Positions 9,455 through 19,453 of a stretch of DNA of 64,000 nucleotides are shown here, one piece after another. Within the stretch, counting starts at the first letter, position 1. The number at the start of each line of letters is the position of its first letter. Both the position numbers and the translations under genes were made by a program. The DNA comes from Alteromonas stellipolaris (GTDB taxonomy: Bacteria > Pseudomonadota > Gammaproteobacteria > Enterobacterales > Alteromonadaceae). The notes below the pieces were generated by a model that worked only from the letters and a program-made list of their open reading frames with translations, was not told where the DNA came from and ran no database searches. Location: contig NZ_CP013926.1 in assembly GCF_001562115.1 (NCBI RefSeq), positions 2,108,001 through 2,172,000 of the forward strand, given 5' to 3'.

Positions 9455-11128
9455 ATGTGTGGTATTTTCGGTATCCTTGATATCAAAACCGATGTGTCTG
9501 AACTCAGAACCCAAGCCCTCGAATTAACAAAATTATTGCGCCACCGTGGCCCTGACTGGTCGGGAATCTGGAATAATGACAATACCATTCTTTGTCACGA
9601 AAGATTGGCTATTGTTGATGTGGACACCGGCGCTCAGCCGCTTATCAGCCAAAATGGCAAACAAGTTTTAGCCGTAAATGGCGAAATTTATAATCATAAG
9701 CAACTCGCTGATGATTTAGCAGAACCTTATCCGTTTAAAACTCGCTCAGATTGCGAAGTTATTCTTCCGCTTTTTCAACAAAAAGGTGTGAGCTTTGTTG
9801 ATGAATTAGAAGGCATGTTCTCATTTGTTCTTTATGACGACGAACAAGATGCTTATTTAATTGCTCGCGACCATATGGGTATTATTCCTCTATACACAGG
9901 TTACGATGAGCACGGCAACTTCTACGTTGCTTCAGAAATGAAAGCGTTGGCACCTATTTGTAAAACCATCAGCGAATTTCCTCCAGGTCATTACCTGTGG
10001 AGTAAAGACGGTCAAATCACGAAGTACTACAAACGTGATTGGATGGAGTACGATGCAGTAAAAGACAACACCACTAACCTTGACGATTTACGTGTAGCGT
10101 TTGAAAAATCAGTGAAGTCTCACATGATGTCAGACGTACCATACGCAGTATTATTATCAGGCGGTTTGGACTCATCATTAGTCTCTGCAATTGCAGCTAA
10201 GTACGTTGCAAAACGTGTAGAAGACGAAGATAAAACAGAAGCATGGTGGCCTCGCCTGCATAGCTTCGCGGTAGGCCTTGAAGGTGCACCAGATTTGAAA
10301 GCTGCTAAAAAAGTGGCTGATATGATTGGTACTGTACACCACGAAATTCACTTCACTATTCAAGAAGGGCTTGATGCCATTCGTGACGTGATTTTCCACC
10401 TAGAAACCTACGATACCACTACCATTCGTGCGGCAACGCCAATGTACCTAATGACCCGTAAGATTAAAGCTATGGGTATTAAGATGGTATTGTCTGGTGA
10501 AGGTGCTGATGAAATTTTTGGTGGGTACTTATACTTCCACAAAGCGCCAAATGCGAAAGAGTTCCACGAAGAAACGGTACGTAAACTAGATCGTCTTCAC
10601 TTGTTCGATTGTGCTCGTGCGAACAAGGCAACTTCAGCATGGGGTGTTGAAGCCCGTGTTCCATTCCTAGATAAAAACTTTATCGACGTGGCTATGCGCT
10701 TAAACCCACAAGATAAAATGTGTCTTGATGGTAAAATGGAAAAATGGATTTTACGTAAAGCGTTCGACAACGGCGATACTCTGCCTGCCGAAGTGCTATG
10801 GCGTCAAAAAGAACAGTTCGGTGATGGCGTAGGCTATTCTTGGATTGATTCTATCCGTGATTTCGTTGAGAACGAAGTATCTGACCAACAATTTGCTTCT
10901 GCTGAGTTCCGCTTCCCAGTGAACACACCAGATACCAAAGAAGGTTACTACTACCGTACTATCTTCGAAGGTTACTTCCCGCAAGAAAGCGCGGCCCGTT
11001 GTGTACCTAGTGGCAAATCTATTGCCTGTAGTACGGTTGAAGCGCTTGAGTGGGATGAAAGCTTTAAGAACAATGCCGATCCTTCAGGTCGTTCAATGAA
11101 AGACGTGCATTCAGGTGCCTCTGACTAG
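9455..11128 (+). CDS. asnB: Asparagine synthase B (glutamine-hydrolysing)
   Basis: Makes asparagine from aspartate, glutamine and ATP in the cytoplasm. The N-terminus MCGIFGILD places the catalytic Cys2 of the class-II glutaminase right after the initiator Met, and HRGPDWSG, ERLAIVD and AVNGEIYNH follow. The synthetase domain carries the PP-loop LSGGLDSSLV (about 231-240) and the LSGEGADEIFGGY block. Length 557 aa matches the E. coli enzyme (554). The ATG is preceded by a GAGAGA-type ribosome-binding site, and initiation here is fixed by the need for Cys2. It is a monocistronic unit with a strong terminator. Confidence 0.97.
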   Translation: MCGIFGILDIKTDVSELRTQALELTKLLRHRGPDWSGIWNNDNTILCHERLAIVDVDTGAQPLISQNGKQVLAVNGEIYNHKQLADDLAEPYPFKTRSDCEVILPLFQQKGVSFVDELEGMFSFVLYDDEQDAYLIARDHMGIIPLYTGYDEHGNFYVASEMKALAPICKTISEFPPGHYLWSKDGQITKYYKRDWMEYDAVKDNTTNLDDLRVAFEKSVKSHMMSDVPYAVLLSGGLDSSLVSAIAAKYVAKRVEDEDKTEAWWPRLHSFAVGLEGAPDLKAAKKVADMIGTVHHEIHFTIQEGLDAIRDVIFHLETYDTTTIRAATPMYLMTRKIKAMGIKMVLSGEGADEIFGGYLYFHKAPNAKEFHEETVRKLDRLHLFDCARANKATSAWGVEARVPFLDKNFIDVAMRLNPQDKMCLDGKMEKWILRKAFDNGDTLPAEVLWRQKEQFGDGVGYSWIDSIRDFVENEVSDQQFASAEFRFPVNTPDTKEGYYYRTIFEGYFPQESAARCVPSGKSIACSTVEALEWDESFKNNADPSGRSMKDVHSGASD

Positions 11129-11143
11129 TTCTAGTCACCTGAA
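11110..11143 (+). other. Inverted repeat spanning the asnB stop codon
   Basis: TTCAGGTG (11110-11117) pairs with CACCTGAA (11136-11143), and ACTAG/CTAGT extend the inner stem, so the asnB stop codon lies inside a hairpin. A classical terminator follows 10 bases later. The hairpin may stabilise the mRNA 3' end or be neutral. Confidence 0.5.
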
Positions 11144-11152
11144 CTTTTAAAT

Positions 11153-11182
11153 AAAAAACGCGGCTCTTGCCGCGTTTTTTTT
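11153..11182 (+). terminator. Intrinsic terminator of asnB
   Basis: 12-bp stem AAAAAACGCGGC / GCCGCGTTTTTT with a TCTT loop and eight T residues in total. The A tract on the other side lets it also work for the convergent minus-strand unit that ends at 11247. Confidence 0.93.
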
Positions 11183-11246
11183 ATGAGTTCTATGTATGTT
11201 ATATAAGGGCTGTAGATAAAGTCTAGAGCGAATTGTAAGCCCTACT

Positions 11247-12107
11247 TTACTGTTCAATTACGTACCAAAGCCGCTCGTCGGCTAACGGTGTTTCAGGCGG
11301 TAATAAGGGGTTATCAAGCGTATAGATTCGTCTGTTTTTGATGTCTAACTGCTCTAAAATGGCTTCATTAGAAGATTTAAATAACGCTTCAAAAGAGCCG
11401 TCCTCAATTGCACGATTTAATCCTGTTTCAATTAGCCGTGCTAACGTTGGGTTACTCTTATTAACGAAGTAGTACATGGCAGTTGGGTAATAAACTGCCA
11501 TATCAGGCTCTAATTTAAGTGATGCCGATCGCCCTTCAAGTTCAGCTGATACCTCGATAACCGAGCGAGGAAAGAAATCCCCTTTGTTTTGAAGCAATAA
11601 CGAATAGGCATCTTTAAAGTTAGGGACTGTAGCAACATTAAAGCCGTTGGCTTGCAGTATTTTAGTGTCTGGCCATTCTTCACCTTGTAATGGTGTGAAG
11701 TTCATTAATTCACTTTTTGATGAAACCCGGGCAAACTCCGCTTCCCTGTCTACATTGATAACAAATACCCGCAGGCCAATAAGTCCTTTCGCAATGGGAA
11801 TTCGAATAGGGAGAAGATCTTTTTCACGTTGGCTGTCCGTCATGCTCCACACCACGTTCACTTCACGATTTTCACGCAGTTGACGCAATGCCTTTGAAGA
11901 CAAAAGAATGCGATCTGATGGCAATAACTCGTAATTTACACCCGTTTTATCAAGGGCAAGTTTAAGCAAGGCAATGGGGTATTCGGCGCGAGCGTCAGAG
12001 TCATCTAGCGGTTTAGGGTAGTTAATTGTCCACAATGCCGCGGCACTTTGTGTTGCTACAAGCAACGAACACAAAAGCAGTGCCGTTTTTACATACTTCA
12101 ACGCCAT
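11247..12107 (-). CDS. Periplasmic substrate-binding-like protein
   Basis: 286 aa with a clear Sec signal (MALKYVKTALLLCSLLVATQSAAA, cleavage near residue 24). The rest resembles the type-2 periplasmic binding fold of amino-acid-type solute-binding proteins (SBP_bac_3-like): a central VVWSMTDSQREKDLLPIRIPIAKGLIG segment and a C-terminal ARLIETGLNRAIEDGSFEALF helix region. No ABC permease or ATPase gene is adjacent, so it may be an orphan sensor or binding protein, as is common in Alteromonadales. It lies 31 bases downstream of queE on the same strand and may be cotranscribed. The ligand is unknown. Confidence 0.78.
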   Translation of the reverse strand: MALKYVKTALLLCSLLVATQSAAALWTINYPKPLDDSDARAEYPIALLKLALDKTGVNYELLPSDRILLSSKALRQLRENREVNVVWSMTDSQREKDLLPIRIPIAKGLIGLRVFVINVDREAEFARVSSKSELMNFTPLQGEEWPDTKILQANGFNVATVPNFKDAYSLLLQNKGDFFPRSVIEVSAELEGRSASLKLEPDMAVYYPTAMYYFVNKSNPTLARLIETGLNRAIEDGSFEALFKSSNEAILEQLDIKNRRIYTLDNPLLPPETPLADERLWYVIEQ

Positions 12108-12138
12108 TATCGAACTCCTTTGCTCACGCTTATGTAAT

Positions 12139-12822
12139 TTATTCTATACCAATATATTTATGTGTTTGTAAGGATAGTCGCCAATTACGGGCTATGCAGG
12201 TTTGTACTGCAAGTTCGGTCGCCCGTGGTTGCTGACTTATCGGCTGTAAACAAACCTGCTTACCTGCTAACGAAGAGACATCGGCTAGCAGCGCATCTAA
12301 CTCATCAATGTGTTTTTGCATGGCAATAGGGTGTTTAATCTCATTCGCACGCTCAAGGGCGCTTAACAAAACCGGCATCCCTCCTTTCATATTGATTTTA
12401 GGCGAGACCGTCACGTAAGTCCTATCATCACATAACACTTCATACGTGCCACTCGTTTCTATTTGCGTGGAAAAGCCGCTGTCATGTAACAGAGTGGTAA
12501 GCGGGCGCAAATCATACATGCATGGCTCACCACCGGTGATAACCACATGCTTTGCCACATAACCTTGTTCAGAAAACAGCGACAACAATTTGTTTTCATC
12601 GATTTCAAAAAAATGCTCAGACTCATTAGTCTTATCAATAACCTGTTGTGCCGTGGTTACTAAAGCGTTGTCCAGCGTCCAGGTATGTTTGGTATCACAC
12701 CACGGGCAACCCACAGGACATCCTTGTAAGCGAACAAAGATAGACGGGATACCGGTATGTGCCCCTTCTCCTTGGATGGTTTCGAACATTTCATTGATGT
12801 TCAGCGTGATTAATTTCGACAA
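12139..12822 (-). CDS. queE: 7-carboxy-7-deazaguanine synthase QueE
   Basis: Radical-SAM enzyme that contracts 6-carboxytetrahydropterin to 7-carboxy-7-deazaguanine in queuosine biosynthesis. The sequence FETIQGEGAHTGIPSIF, then the cluster ligands C-x3-C-x2-C in GCPVGCPWCDTKHTW, ITGGEPCMYD, and the C-terminal ISQQPRATELAVQTCIARNWRLSLQTHKY closely follow the E. coli-type QueE (223 aa; here 227). The start appears to be TTG (MSKLITLNINEMF) behind AAAGGGTGA, since no ATG precedes the conserved core at suitable spacing. It is divergent from queC, which acts on its product. Confidence 0.94.
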   Translation of the reverse strand: MSKLITLNINEMFETIQGEGAHTGIPSIFVRLQGCPVGCPWCDTKHTWTLDNALVTTAQQVIDKTNESEHFFEIDENKLLSLFSEQGYVAKHVVITGGEPCMYDLRPLTTLLHDSGFSTQIETSGTYEVLCDDRTYVTVSPKINMKGGMPVLLSALERANEIKHPIAMQKHIDELDALLADVSSLAGKQVCLQPISQQPRATELAVQTCIARNWRLSLQTHKYIGIE

Positions 12823-12906
12823 AATGTCACCCTTTAACGATTGTATGTTTCGATTTTACCAAGGATCACATAAAATTCGGGCATAATTTCTCAAAACTTT
12901 AAAACT

Positions 12907-13563
12907 ATGTCAGAAAACGTTGTTGTTATCTATTCAGGTGGAATGGACTCATTCACAGTTTTACACAAGGCCTTACGTGATGGTAAGACCGTTCACGCCC
13001 TTTCTTTTGATTATGGTCAGCGCCATAAAAAAGAACTGGATTATGCGGCAGCGGTGTGTAAATCGTTAAACGTGCCTCACAAAATTGTGGATATTAGCGC
13101 TATTAATAGCTTAATAGGTGGCTCATCGCTAACCTCTGATATCGATGTACCAGAAGGGCATTACGAAGAGCCCAGCATGAAGCAGACCGTAGTGCCTAAT
13201 CGTAATATGATTTTACTGTCGTTAGCGGTGGGTTATGCCGTAAGTTTAGAAGCAAACGAAGTGTATTATGGTGCTCATTCGGGCGATCATGCTATTTACC
13301 CAGACTGTCGCCCTGAGTTTGTGGAAAAAATGAGTGATGTTTGTCGCATTGCTAACTACACCCCTGTTGAGATCGTAACGCCCTATATTAAAGACAGTAA
13401 AACGGCAATTTTAACCGATGGCTTAAAAATGGGCTTAGACTACGGCGAAACATGGACGTGCTACAACGGAAGAGAGAAAGCGTGTGGTAAATGCGGTGCC
13501 TGTGAAGAGCGCTTAGAAGCTTTCAGAGAAAATCACTGTACTGATCCACTTAGCTACGAATAA
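12907..13563 (+). CDS. queC: 7-cyano-7-deazaguanine synthase QueC
   Basis: Converts 7-carboxy-7-deazaguanine to preQ0 using ammonia and two ATP. The PP-loop [10 protein letters not shown] (about 10-19), the [11 protein letters not shown] motif, [11 protein letters not shown] and the Zn site near the C-terminus (C at CYNG, then [11 protein letters not shown]) are all present. 218 aa is typical. It is transcribed divergently from queE over an 84-base gap in which I see no preQ1 riboswitch. The gene ends 16 bases before a convergent membrane-protein gene. Confidence 0.96.
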   Translation: MSENVVVIYSGGMDSFTVLHKALRDGKTVHALSFDYGQRHKKELDYAAAVCKSLNVPHKIVDISAINSLIGGSSLTSDIDVPEGHYEEPSMKQTVVPNRNMILLSLAVGYAVSLEANEVYYGAHSGDHAIYPDCRPEFVEKMSDVCRIANYTPVEIVTPYIKDSKTAILTDGLKMGLDYGETWTCYNGREKACGKCGACEERLEAFRENHCTDPLSYE

Positions 13564-13570
13564 TCGGTTT

Positions 13571-13588
13571 GGCGCCTACTCAGGCGCC
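13571..13588. terminator. Short hairpin between convergent queC and membrane gene
   Basis: GGCGCC TACTCA GGCGCC forms a 6-bp GC-rich hairpin in the 16-base gap and reaches into the end of the minus-strand gene. There is no long T run, so this is a weak terminator candidate. Confidence 0.4.
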
Positions 13589-13987
13589 TTCTAGCTTAGT
13601 CACTGCCATACGGAATGAGTGGCTTATAGCCACCGAAATAAAAGCGCTACACCCGAGTGCACCACCAATCCCTTCTAGCAACGGCAGTAGCACCATAAAA
13701 ATAATGGCAAAGCATAACGATGAAATTGTGAGCAAGTAATACGAAAACCGATGCGGTGCGCTCATACCTACAAAACTTCCCCCGAAAAATACGGTGGCCC
13801 AAAATTCAGCGGTTTCTGATGAACGACTTTCGCTCATTAGCACGTTCTCGATAAGTAGCACTGAAAAGTAAAATAAAATTGTGAGTAAACTGGACGCTCG
13901 AATTACATTAAACTTTGGCAGCTTCGCTAATCGGTAGGTGGTGAATGCACCGGCAAGGGTAATTAAAATAACTAATAACGCCGTCAA
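13580..13987 (-). CDS. Small integral membrane protein (second of a related pair)
   Basis: 135 aa with about four hydrophobic segments and a short polar N-terminal loop (AKLPKFNVIRASS). Not recognised. Its ATG overlaps the stop of the upstream gene by four bases, indicating translational coupling. The central FFGGSFVGMSAPHRF and the C-terminal LEGIGGALGCSAFISVAIS mirror AGAFAGMCSSA and FEGFGGRLGAIAFTAVSS in the partner protein, so the two look like diverged duplicates that may form a heteromeric membrane complex. No catalytic motif is seen. Confidence 0.75.
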   Translation of the reverse strand: MTALLVILITLAGAFTTYRLAKLPKFNVIRASSLLTILFYFSVLLIENVLMSESRSSETAEFWATVFFGGSFVGMSAPHRFSYYLLTISSLCFAIIFMVLLPLLEGIGGALGCSAFISVAISHSFRMAVTKLEGA

Positions 13988-14322
13988 AACAACGCCCTTA
14001 AAAGAATAAGGCTACTGACTGCGGTAAATGCAATAGCCCCTAGCCGACCACCAAAACCTTCGAATATATTGCGCGTAAGGGTATATACCCCAGCCCCTAC
14101 AACAGAAATAAATACTAACGCTTCCCACCCAGTAATAATGGCACTTGAACACATACCTGCGAAGGCACCAGCATAAATAGCAGCTTGAGGATGATTGCCG
14201 TACTTTTTCGGCCAATGCCAAAAACTGCCGACTAAACCAGTAAAGGCGGCAGCCAATACCACGGGTACATCAAAATGATGATGCAGTGAAAAGCACAAAT
14301 ACGTTCCGAAAAAGAACGACAC
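13984..14322 (-). CDS. Small integral membrane protein (first of a related pair)
   Basis: 112 aa, almost entirely hydrophobic with about four membrane segments and a small basic loop (HWPKKYGNHPQ). It starts at GTG 14322. The frame stays open upstream for some distance with no better start codon, so the true N-terminus could differ. It overlaps the next gene by four bases (ATGA). Shared glycine-rich elements with that gene suggest a tandem duplication. Function is unknown; neither holin nor transporter signatures are evident. Confidence 0.7.
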   Translation of the reverse strand: MSFFFGTYLCFSLHHHFDVPVVLAAAFTGLVGSFWHWPKKYGNHPQAAIYAGAFAGMCSSAIITGWEALVFISVVGAGVYTLTRNIFEGFGGRLGAIAFTAVSSLILLRALF

Positions 14323-14368
14323 TAATTTAACTAGAAAGAAAATAAACCATTCCTTTTGGGTGAAACGA

Positions 14369-14396
14369 AAAACGCCCTGTTTTCACAAGGCGTTTT
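14369..14396 (-). terminator. Terminator of the LysR gene
   Basis: AAAACGCC / GGCGTTTT outer stem with an inner 3-bp stem across one mismatch. Read on the minus strand it ends in a T tract, 30 bases past the LysR stop. Confidence 0.8.
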
Positions 14397-14426
14397 CATA
14401 CAGTATTTGATTTTCGCGTACCCAAC

Positions 14427-15353
14427 CTACTTTTGACTTTCGCCTATAAAGTAAGTGAGTTCCTTAATGCAGTGCCGTAACACTGGATTTAATCGCGTGT
14501 TTTTACCATTCATTACAAACAAATCATGGCTAAAGTTATACAAGCTGCCATTGGCAATAGGCACTAATCCTAGCGCTGCGCCCTGCTCTTTGGCCATATA
14601 GTCTGGCAATAAGCCAATATACTCGCCCGTCATAATAGCTGACATTGCGGCATCGAAAGAGTCTGAGAAAGTTTGAATAGCAAGGCGAGACTCATTATCA
14701 ATGTAGTTTGCCGATGATAAACCAGAAATACCAATGGCCGGATAATCTTCAATTTTTATATTTTCAGGTAACGCAGTATCACGATACTTCGCTAACGGGT
14801 GTGTAGGTGAACAATACAAACGCCCATCTGTGGTGATCCCGATAGGATGAAAAGTCACAGATTCAGGTTTTACCATATCGTAGGTAGATACCACCAAATG
14901 ACATTCGCCGGATAAGGCAACATGCTCTACTTCATTGTATAAACGGGTTTGGATATTAACGTGAATATCATCAAACTTTTTCATGGTGCTTTTAACCGCT
15001 TTACTCACGGCTAAATGCATTGAAAGCGGCAGGCCAGCCATAAGCACTAGCGTAATGTGACCTGAGTAGTCATCGTGTAATGATTTCAAATTGAACACAA
15101 AATTATCGAAGGCATTGAAAATACGCTTGGTTTCTTGAAAAACCACTTCGCCCTCTTTTGTCATTTGAAAGCCACCACGACCCCGGTGGCATAATACTAA
15201 ATCGAGACGTTCTTCAAGTTTCTTAATTGCAGCACTGATATTAGGACGTTGCATACGCAGCACGGGTTCTGCAGCAGTAAAACCATTACAACTTGCTACT
15301 GCATAAAACACGCGTAACAACTTAATATCCGACTCTTGAAGACGATTCAGCAT
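14427..15353 (-). CDS. LysR-family transcriptional regulator
   Basis: 308 aa. The N-terminal winged HTH is in ESDIKLLRVFYAVASCNGFTAAEPVLRMQRPNISAAIKKLEERL (about 7-51), followed by a linker helix and a type-2 periplasmic-binding-like effector domain (about 95-300). The recognition helix has RPNISAAIKKLE instead of the commoner QSAVSRQIKxLE. The gene is monocistronic, with a terminator downstream. No divergently transcribed target sits beside it; uvrB upstream is on the same strand, so its regulon cannot be inferred from context. Confidence 0.92.
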   Translation of the reverse strand: MLNRLQESDIKLLRVFYAVASCNGFTAAEPVLRMQRPNISAAIKKLEERLDLVLCHRGRGGFQMTKEGEVVFQETKRIFNAFDNFVFNLKSLHDDYSGHITLVLMAGLPLSMHLAVSKAVKSTMKKFDDIHVNIQTRLYNEVEHVALSGECHLVVSTYDMVKPESVTFHPIGITTDGRLYCSPTHPLAKYRDTALPENIKIEDYPAIGISGLSSANYIDNESRLAIQTFSDSFDAAMSAIMTGEYIGLLPDYMAKEQGAALGLVPIANGSLYNFSHDLFVMNGKNTRLNPVLRHCIKELTYFIGESQK

Positions 15354-15524
15354 AAAGGCACCATTATAGGTATAGTTATAGATACTTAAGTATCAACTAT
15401 ATGCAACTGGCGCCCCGATTACAACGACAATTTAAGGCGAATTTCTGCAATAAACAAACTGTTATAAACGACTGAAACAAAATTGCTGAGATTGTTTTGT
15501 CATCAAGAACGTTTAATTGGTTTA

Positions 15525-17540
15525 TTAAGACAGTGCAACAACCTGTTTTCGGAGTGCTTCCACATCATCTCTTAACGAGGCCGCCTTCTCGAATTCAAGC
15601 TCTCTGGCATATTCAAACATCTGCTTTTCAAGCTCGGAAATTTGCTCCATTAACTCTGTCGCACTTGCTGCTTTCTTCTGTTTCTTCTTCTCTTCTACTT
15701 TGCGAAGCCTTACTTTGCCGGAGGCAGGATGAGCACCTTCGCCCAAATCCATAATATCGGTAATCGGCTTATTCAAACGCATCGGCGTTATATTATTGGC
15801 TTTGTTGTACTCAACCTGTTTTTCACGGCGGCGTTCAGTTTCATCCATGGCTTTTTTCATAGACTTTGTGATTTTATCGCCATATAAAATGGCGCGCCCG
15901 TTAATATGACGTGCGGCTCGACCTATGGTTTGAATAAGTGAGCGTTCGGCTCGTAAAAAGCCTTCTTTATCGGCATCTAAAATCGCCACCAGAGAAACTT
16001 CAGGCATATCGAGGCCTTCACGAAGTAGGTTAATGCCCACCAGCACATCGAACTTACCAATACGCAAGTCGCGAATAATCTCAATGCGTTCTACCGTGTC
16101 GATATCAGAATGCAAATACCGTACTTTAACGCCATGCTCATTTAAGTATTCACTTAAATCTTCGGCCATACGCTTAGTGAGTGTAGTAATAAGTACCCTT
16201 TCATCAAGCGCTACTCGCTTGTGAATTTCCGATAATACGTCATCCACTTGGGTAGCGACGGGGCGCACTTCAATGATGGGATCTAATAACCCTGTTGGGC
16301 GCACCACTTGCTCTACAATATCACCATGGGTCTTTTTAAGTTCGTACTCACCGGGAGTGGCCGATACGTATACCGTTTGTGGGCAAATTTGCTCAAATTC
16401 TTCGAATTTAAGTGGACGGTTATCTAGTGCTGATGGTAAACGGAACCCATATTCCACCAAGGTTTCCTTTCTAGAGCGATCCCCTTTATACATGGCACCA
16501 ATTTGAGAAACCGTTACGTGGGATTCATCAATGAACATAAGGCCATCAGCAGGAAAGTAATCTAATAAGGTTGGGGGCGGCTCACCAGGTGCGCGACCCG
16601 ATAGATAACGTGAGTAGTTTTCTATGCCCGAGCAATAACCAAGCTCCATCATCATCTCAATATCAAATTGAGTACGCTGAGAAATTCGCTGCTCTTCGAT
16701 TAACTTATTAATTTCTAGCAGCTGCGCCTTTCGAGACTTCAATTCTCCTTTTATATGCTCAATGGCATCAAGGATTTTTTCTCTTGGGGTAACATAGTGA
16801 GTTTTCGGAAAAACCGTTGCACGCACAACTGTTTTGTCGACTGCGCCTGTTAGCGGATCGAACAAACTAATTTTATCTATCTCATCGTCAAATAGCTCAA
16901 CACGCACTGCTTGCTTTTCTGAGTCTGCAGGGAAGATATCAATCACGTCACCACGTACGCGAAATGTACCCCGTTCGAAGGCTAAATCGTTGCGTTTGTA
17001 TTGAAGCTCGGCAAGTCTGCGCAAAATATCGCGCTGATCCATGGTATCGCCCTGTCGCAAATGCAAAAGCATTTTCATATACGACTCGGGATCACCCAAA
17101 CCATAAATAGCAGACACACTGGCGACAATCACAACATCTCGGCGCTCCATCAATGCTTTTGTGGCAGACAAACGCATTTGCTCGATGTGATCGTTTATCG
17201 AAGCATCTTTCTCTATAAAAGTATCAGTACTAGGTACGTATGCTTCAGGCTGATAGTAGTCGTAATAAGAAACAAAGTACTCAACGGCATTGTTAGGGAA
17301 AAAATCTTTCATTTCCCCGTATAACTGTGCCGCCAAGGTTTTGTTATGCGCCATAATCAGCGTTGGCCTTTGAACTTCACTAATAACATTCGCCATGGTA
17401 AAAGTTTTACCCGAACCGGTAACCCCTAACAGGGTTTGCGCTGCTAGGCCACTTTCTAACCCATCAACCAGGGTTTCTATGGCAGCAGGTTGATCGCCGG
17501 CTGGCTTGTAGCTTGAATGAAGTTCAAAACCTTTACTCAT
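15525..17540 (-). CDS. uvrB: UvrABC excinuclease subunit B
   Basis: DNA-damage recognition helicase of nucleotide excision repair. It carries Walker A GVTGSGKT (39-46), the beta-hairpin region with [20 protein letters not shown], helicase motifs V/VI ([47 protein letters not shown]), and the C-terminal UVR domain (about 632-666, [22 protein letters not shown]) that binds UvrC. 671 aa is full length. It lies 28 bases downstream of the MATE gene on the same strand. I see no obvious LexA box in the short upstream gap. Confidence 0.98.
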   Translation of the reverse strand: MSKGFELHSSYKPAGDQPAAIETLVDGLESGLAAQTLLGVTGSGKTFTMANVISEVQRPTLIMAHNKTLAAQLYGEMKDFFPNNAVEYFVSYYDYYQPEAYVPSTDTFIEKDASINDHIEQMRLSATKALMERRDVVIVASVSAIYGLGDPESYMKMLLHLRQGDTMDQRDILRRLAELQYKRNDLAFERGTFRVRGDVIDIFPADSEKQAVRVELFDDEIDKISLFDPLTGAVDKTVVRATVFPKTHYVTPREKILDAIEHIKGELKSRKAQLLEINKLIEEQRISQRTQFDIEMMMELGYCSGIENYSRYLSGRAPGEPPPTLLDYFPADGLMFIDESHVTVSQIGAMYKGDRSRKETLVEYGFRLPSALDNRPLKFEEFEQICPQTVYVSATPGEYELKKTHGDIVEQVVRPTGLLDPIIEVRPVATQVDDVLSEIHKRVALDERVLITTLTKRMAEDLSEYLNEHGVKVRYLHSDIDTVERIEIIRDLRIGKFDVLVGINLLREGLDMPEVSLVAILDADKEGFLRAERSLIQTIGRAARHINGRAILYGDKITKSMKKAMDETERRREKQVEYNKANNITPMRLNKPITDIMDLGEGAHPASGKVRLRKVEEKKKQKKAASATELMEQISELEKQMFEYARELEFEKAASLRDDVEALRKQVVALS

Positions 17541-17568
17541 TAATCAAATACCTTATTTACCTTGCCAC

Positions 17569-18942
17569 CTAGGTAGCATGTTGTTCCTGTTTAAATATCG
17601 AGAGCGAATTTTTGAATACGACAAAAGACACGGTCGCCATGGCAATGTTTGCCACTACCGTTCCCCAGTACAATCCTGTTAAACCGAAAAAGTAGCTTCC
17701 CGCAATACTTATTGGCACAAAAAATACAAACAATCTGATAACACTCAAAGCCAATGCGCTCAAGGGGCGGTGCATCGCGTTTAACGAAGAGTTCGTTAAA
17801 ATAATAAGCCCCTGCATGCCATAACCTAAGGGCACTATCATCAAAAACAATTGAATGAGGCGGCTAACCTCGGGTTCACTGGTAAAGGCTACGGCAATCC
17901 AGCCAGAACACACCCACATAACAACGAATACGAATAACTGCCAAAAAAGCACAAATTTTAACGACACCATATAAGCGCTATGCACTCTATCGAATCTATT
18001 TGCACCAACGTTTTGGCTAATAAACGGTGGTAATGTCATAGAAAGTGCAAGTACCACTATACTGGCAATAGACTCCATTCTGCTCCCTACTCCCCACGCC
18101 GCCACAGCTTCTGCCCCATAACCGGCCACCACCGCGGTCATTACACCACCGGCTATTGGCGTAAGCATATTAGCCCCAGCGGCTGGCAGGCCTATTTTTA
18201 AAACGTCCCCGCTAATTGCTTTTAGCTCTATTATTGAGAGCAACCGAGGCAGAATTAGATTTCGTTTAACCGCCAATAAATAAAGTATCCACGCAGCGCC
18301 CACCATCCACGCTAATAGCGTAGCCAGCGCAGCGCCTTGAATGCCCATTGCGGGAACCGGACCTGCGCCAAAAATAAATAAAGGGTCGAGAAGTGCATTT
18401 AAACCACCTACGGTTGCCATCACAATACTCGGGGTTCGGGTGTCGCCACATGCTCTTAATACGCTGTTACCCACCATTGGTAGCGACAGAAAAATACTCG
18501 ATGCGTACCACAAGGCCATATAGTCCCTTATATAAGGTAACAACGTTGGCGAGGCGTTCAGCAATGTAAATATGGGTTCAATGGTGAAGTAACCAATTAA
18601 CGCCAACGTACCCACCAATAAGGTAGAAAGCATTAGTGAGCCTGTCGCGTAATTCTTTGACTCACTTAATTCGCCACTGCCCTGCAGTTTGCCAATGATA
18701 GCCGACGTGCCAATGCCTAACCCAATATTTAAACTAATAACGGTGAAGGTGACAGGAAAGGTAAAACTAATGGCAGCCAGAGGTTCTGTACCTAACAAAC
18801 TGACAAAGAAGGTATCGATTAACCCGAAGCTCATCATCATGACCATGCCCAATATCATAGGTATTGTCATGCGTTTTAGGGTAGCAGGGATATCACCGTT
18901 TAAAAGATTCGCGGCTCGGCTCGGGGACTCGTCTGTTTTCAC
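17569..18942 (-). CDS. MATE-family efflux transporter
   Basis: Twelve-segment cation antiporter of the MatE/NorM superfamily, about 457 aa. The first MatE repeat begins TLKRMTIPMILGMVMMMSFGLIDTFFVSLLG, and the second repeat carries the AGYGAEAVAAWGVGSRMESIASI motif. The likely start is GTG 18942 behind GAGAGGG; TTG 18954 is an in-frame alternative with four more residues. Drug specificity cannot be predicted from sequence. It runs directly into uvrB with only 26 bases between stop and start codons, so read-through is likely. Confidence 0.9.
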   Translation of the reverse strand: MKTDESPSRAANLLNGDIPATLKRMTIPMILGMVMMMSFGLIDTFFVSLLGTEPLAAISFTFPVTFTVISLNIGLGIGTSAIIGKLQGSGELSESKNYATGSLMLSTLLVGTLALIGYFTIEPIFTLLNASPTLLPYIRDYMALWYASSIFLSLPMVGNSVLRACGDTRTPSIVMATVGGLNALLDPLFIFGAGPVPAMGIQGAALATLLAWMVGAAWILYLLAVKRNLILPRLLSIIELKAISGDVLKIGLPAAGANMLTPIAGGVMTAVVAGYGAEAVAAWGVGSRMESIASIVVLALSMTLPPFISQNVGANRFDRVHSAYMVSLKFVLFWQLFVFVVMWVCSGWIAVAFTSEPEVSRLIQLFLMIVPLGYGMQGLIILTNSSLNAMHRPLSALALSVIRLFVFFVPISIAGSYFFGLTGLYWGTVVANIAMATVSFVVFKNSLSIFKQEQHAT

Positions 18943-19453
18943 AAACCCTCTCAATAGTTGATTGGTAGAAATAACTGGCGCTAATAAATAAGTGGCTATC
19001 GTAAATAACTAAACTTGCCTTACAACAAGAAGCTGACGCTAGTCTATGTGAGACTGACTACATTGGCTATGTTAAATCGACCAAGGTAAGTTTGAGCTAG
19101 GTCAAGTGTCGGTTGTCACAACTAATCATCTTATAAAATTAATACTAATGACTAATTTACACGTTTTAAGTGTACATTGGCGAAGATGTCGCTGAACACG
19201 CTTTTTTAATAGCTAACGCTTGAAGGCTTATCAACTTAGTTTATGAAATAAGCCAATTTAGTGTAATGACAATTTCATTACGGCTAGATTGCGCTTTTAA
19301 GACAGTCTATCGGTCGATTAACACTAAGTTGCCGTAGAAGCTACACCACACAAAATGTAAAATTTATGTAAACCTTTCATTTCTTACTGTTATATCGTTG
19401 AAAAAGTAACTGATAGTCGACGAATTAACACACAAGATATTTTTTGTCCAACA

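Noticed and set aside
9171..9527. 118-codon plus-strand frame upstream of asnB
   Set aside because: Overlaps the asnB start out of frame, has no recognisable domain and no ribosome-binding site; the asnB start is fixed by the catalytic Cys2.
12823..12906. preQ1 riboswitch between queE and queC
   Set aside because: The 84-base gap shows no preQ1-type hairpin with an A-rich tail followed by a Shine-Dalgarno switch.
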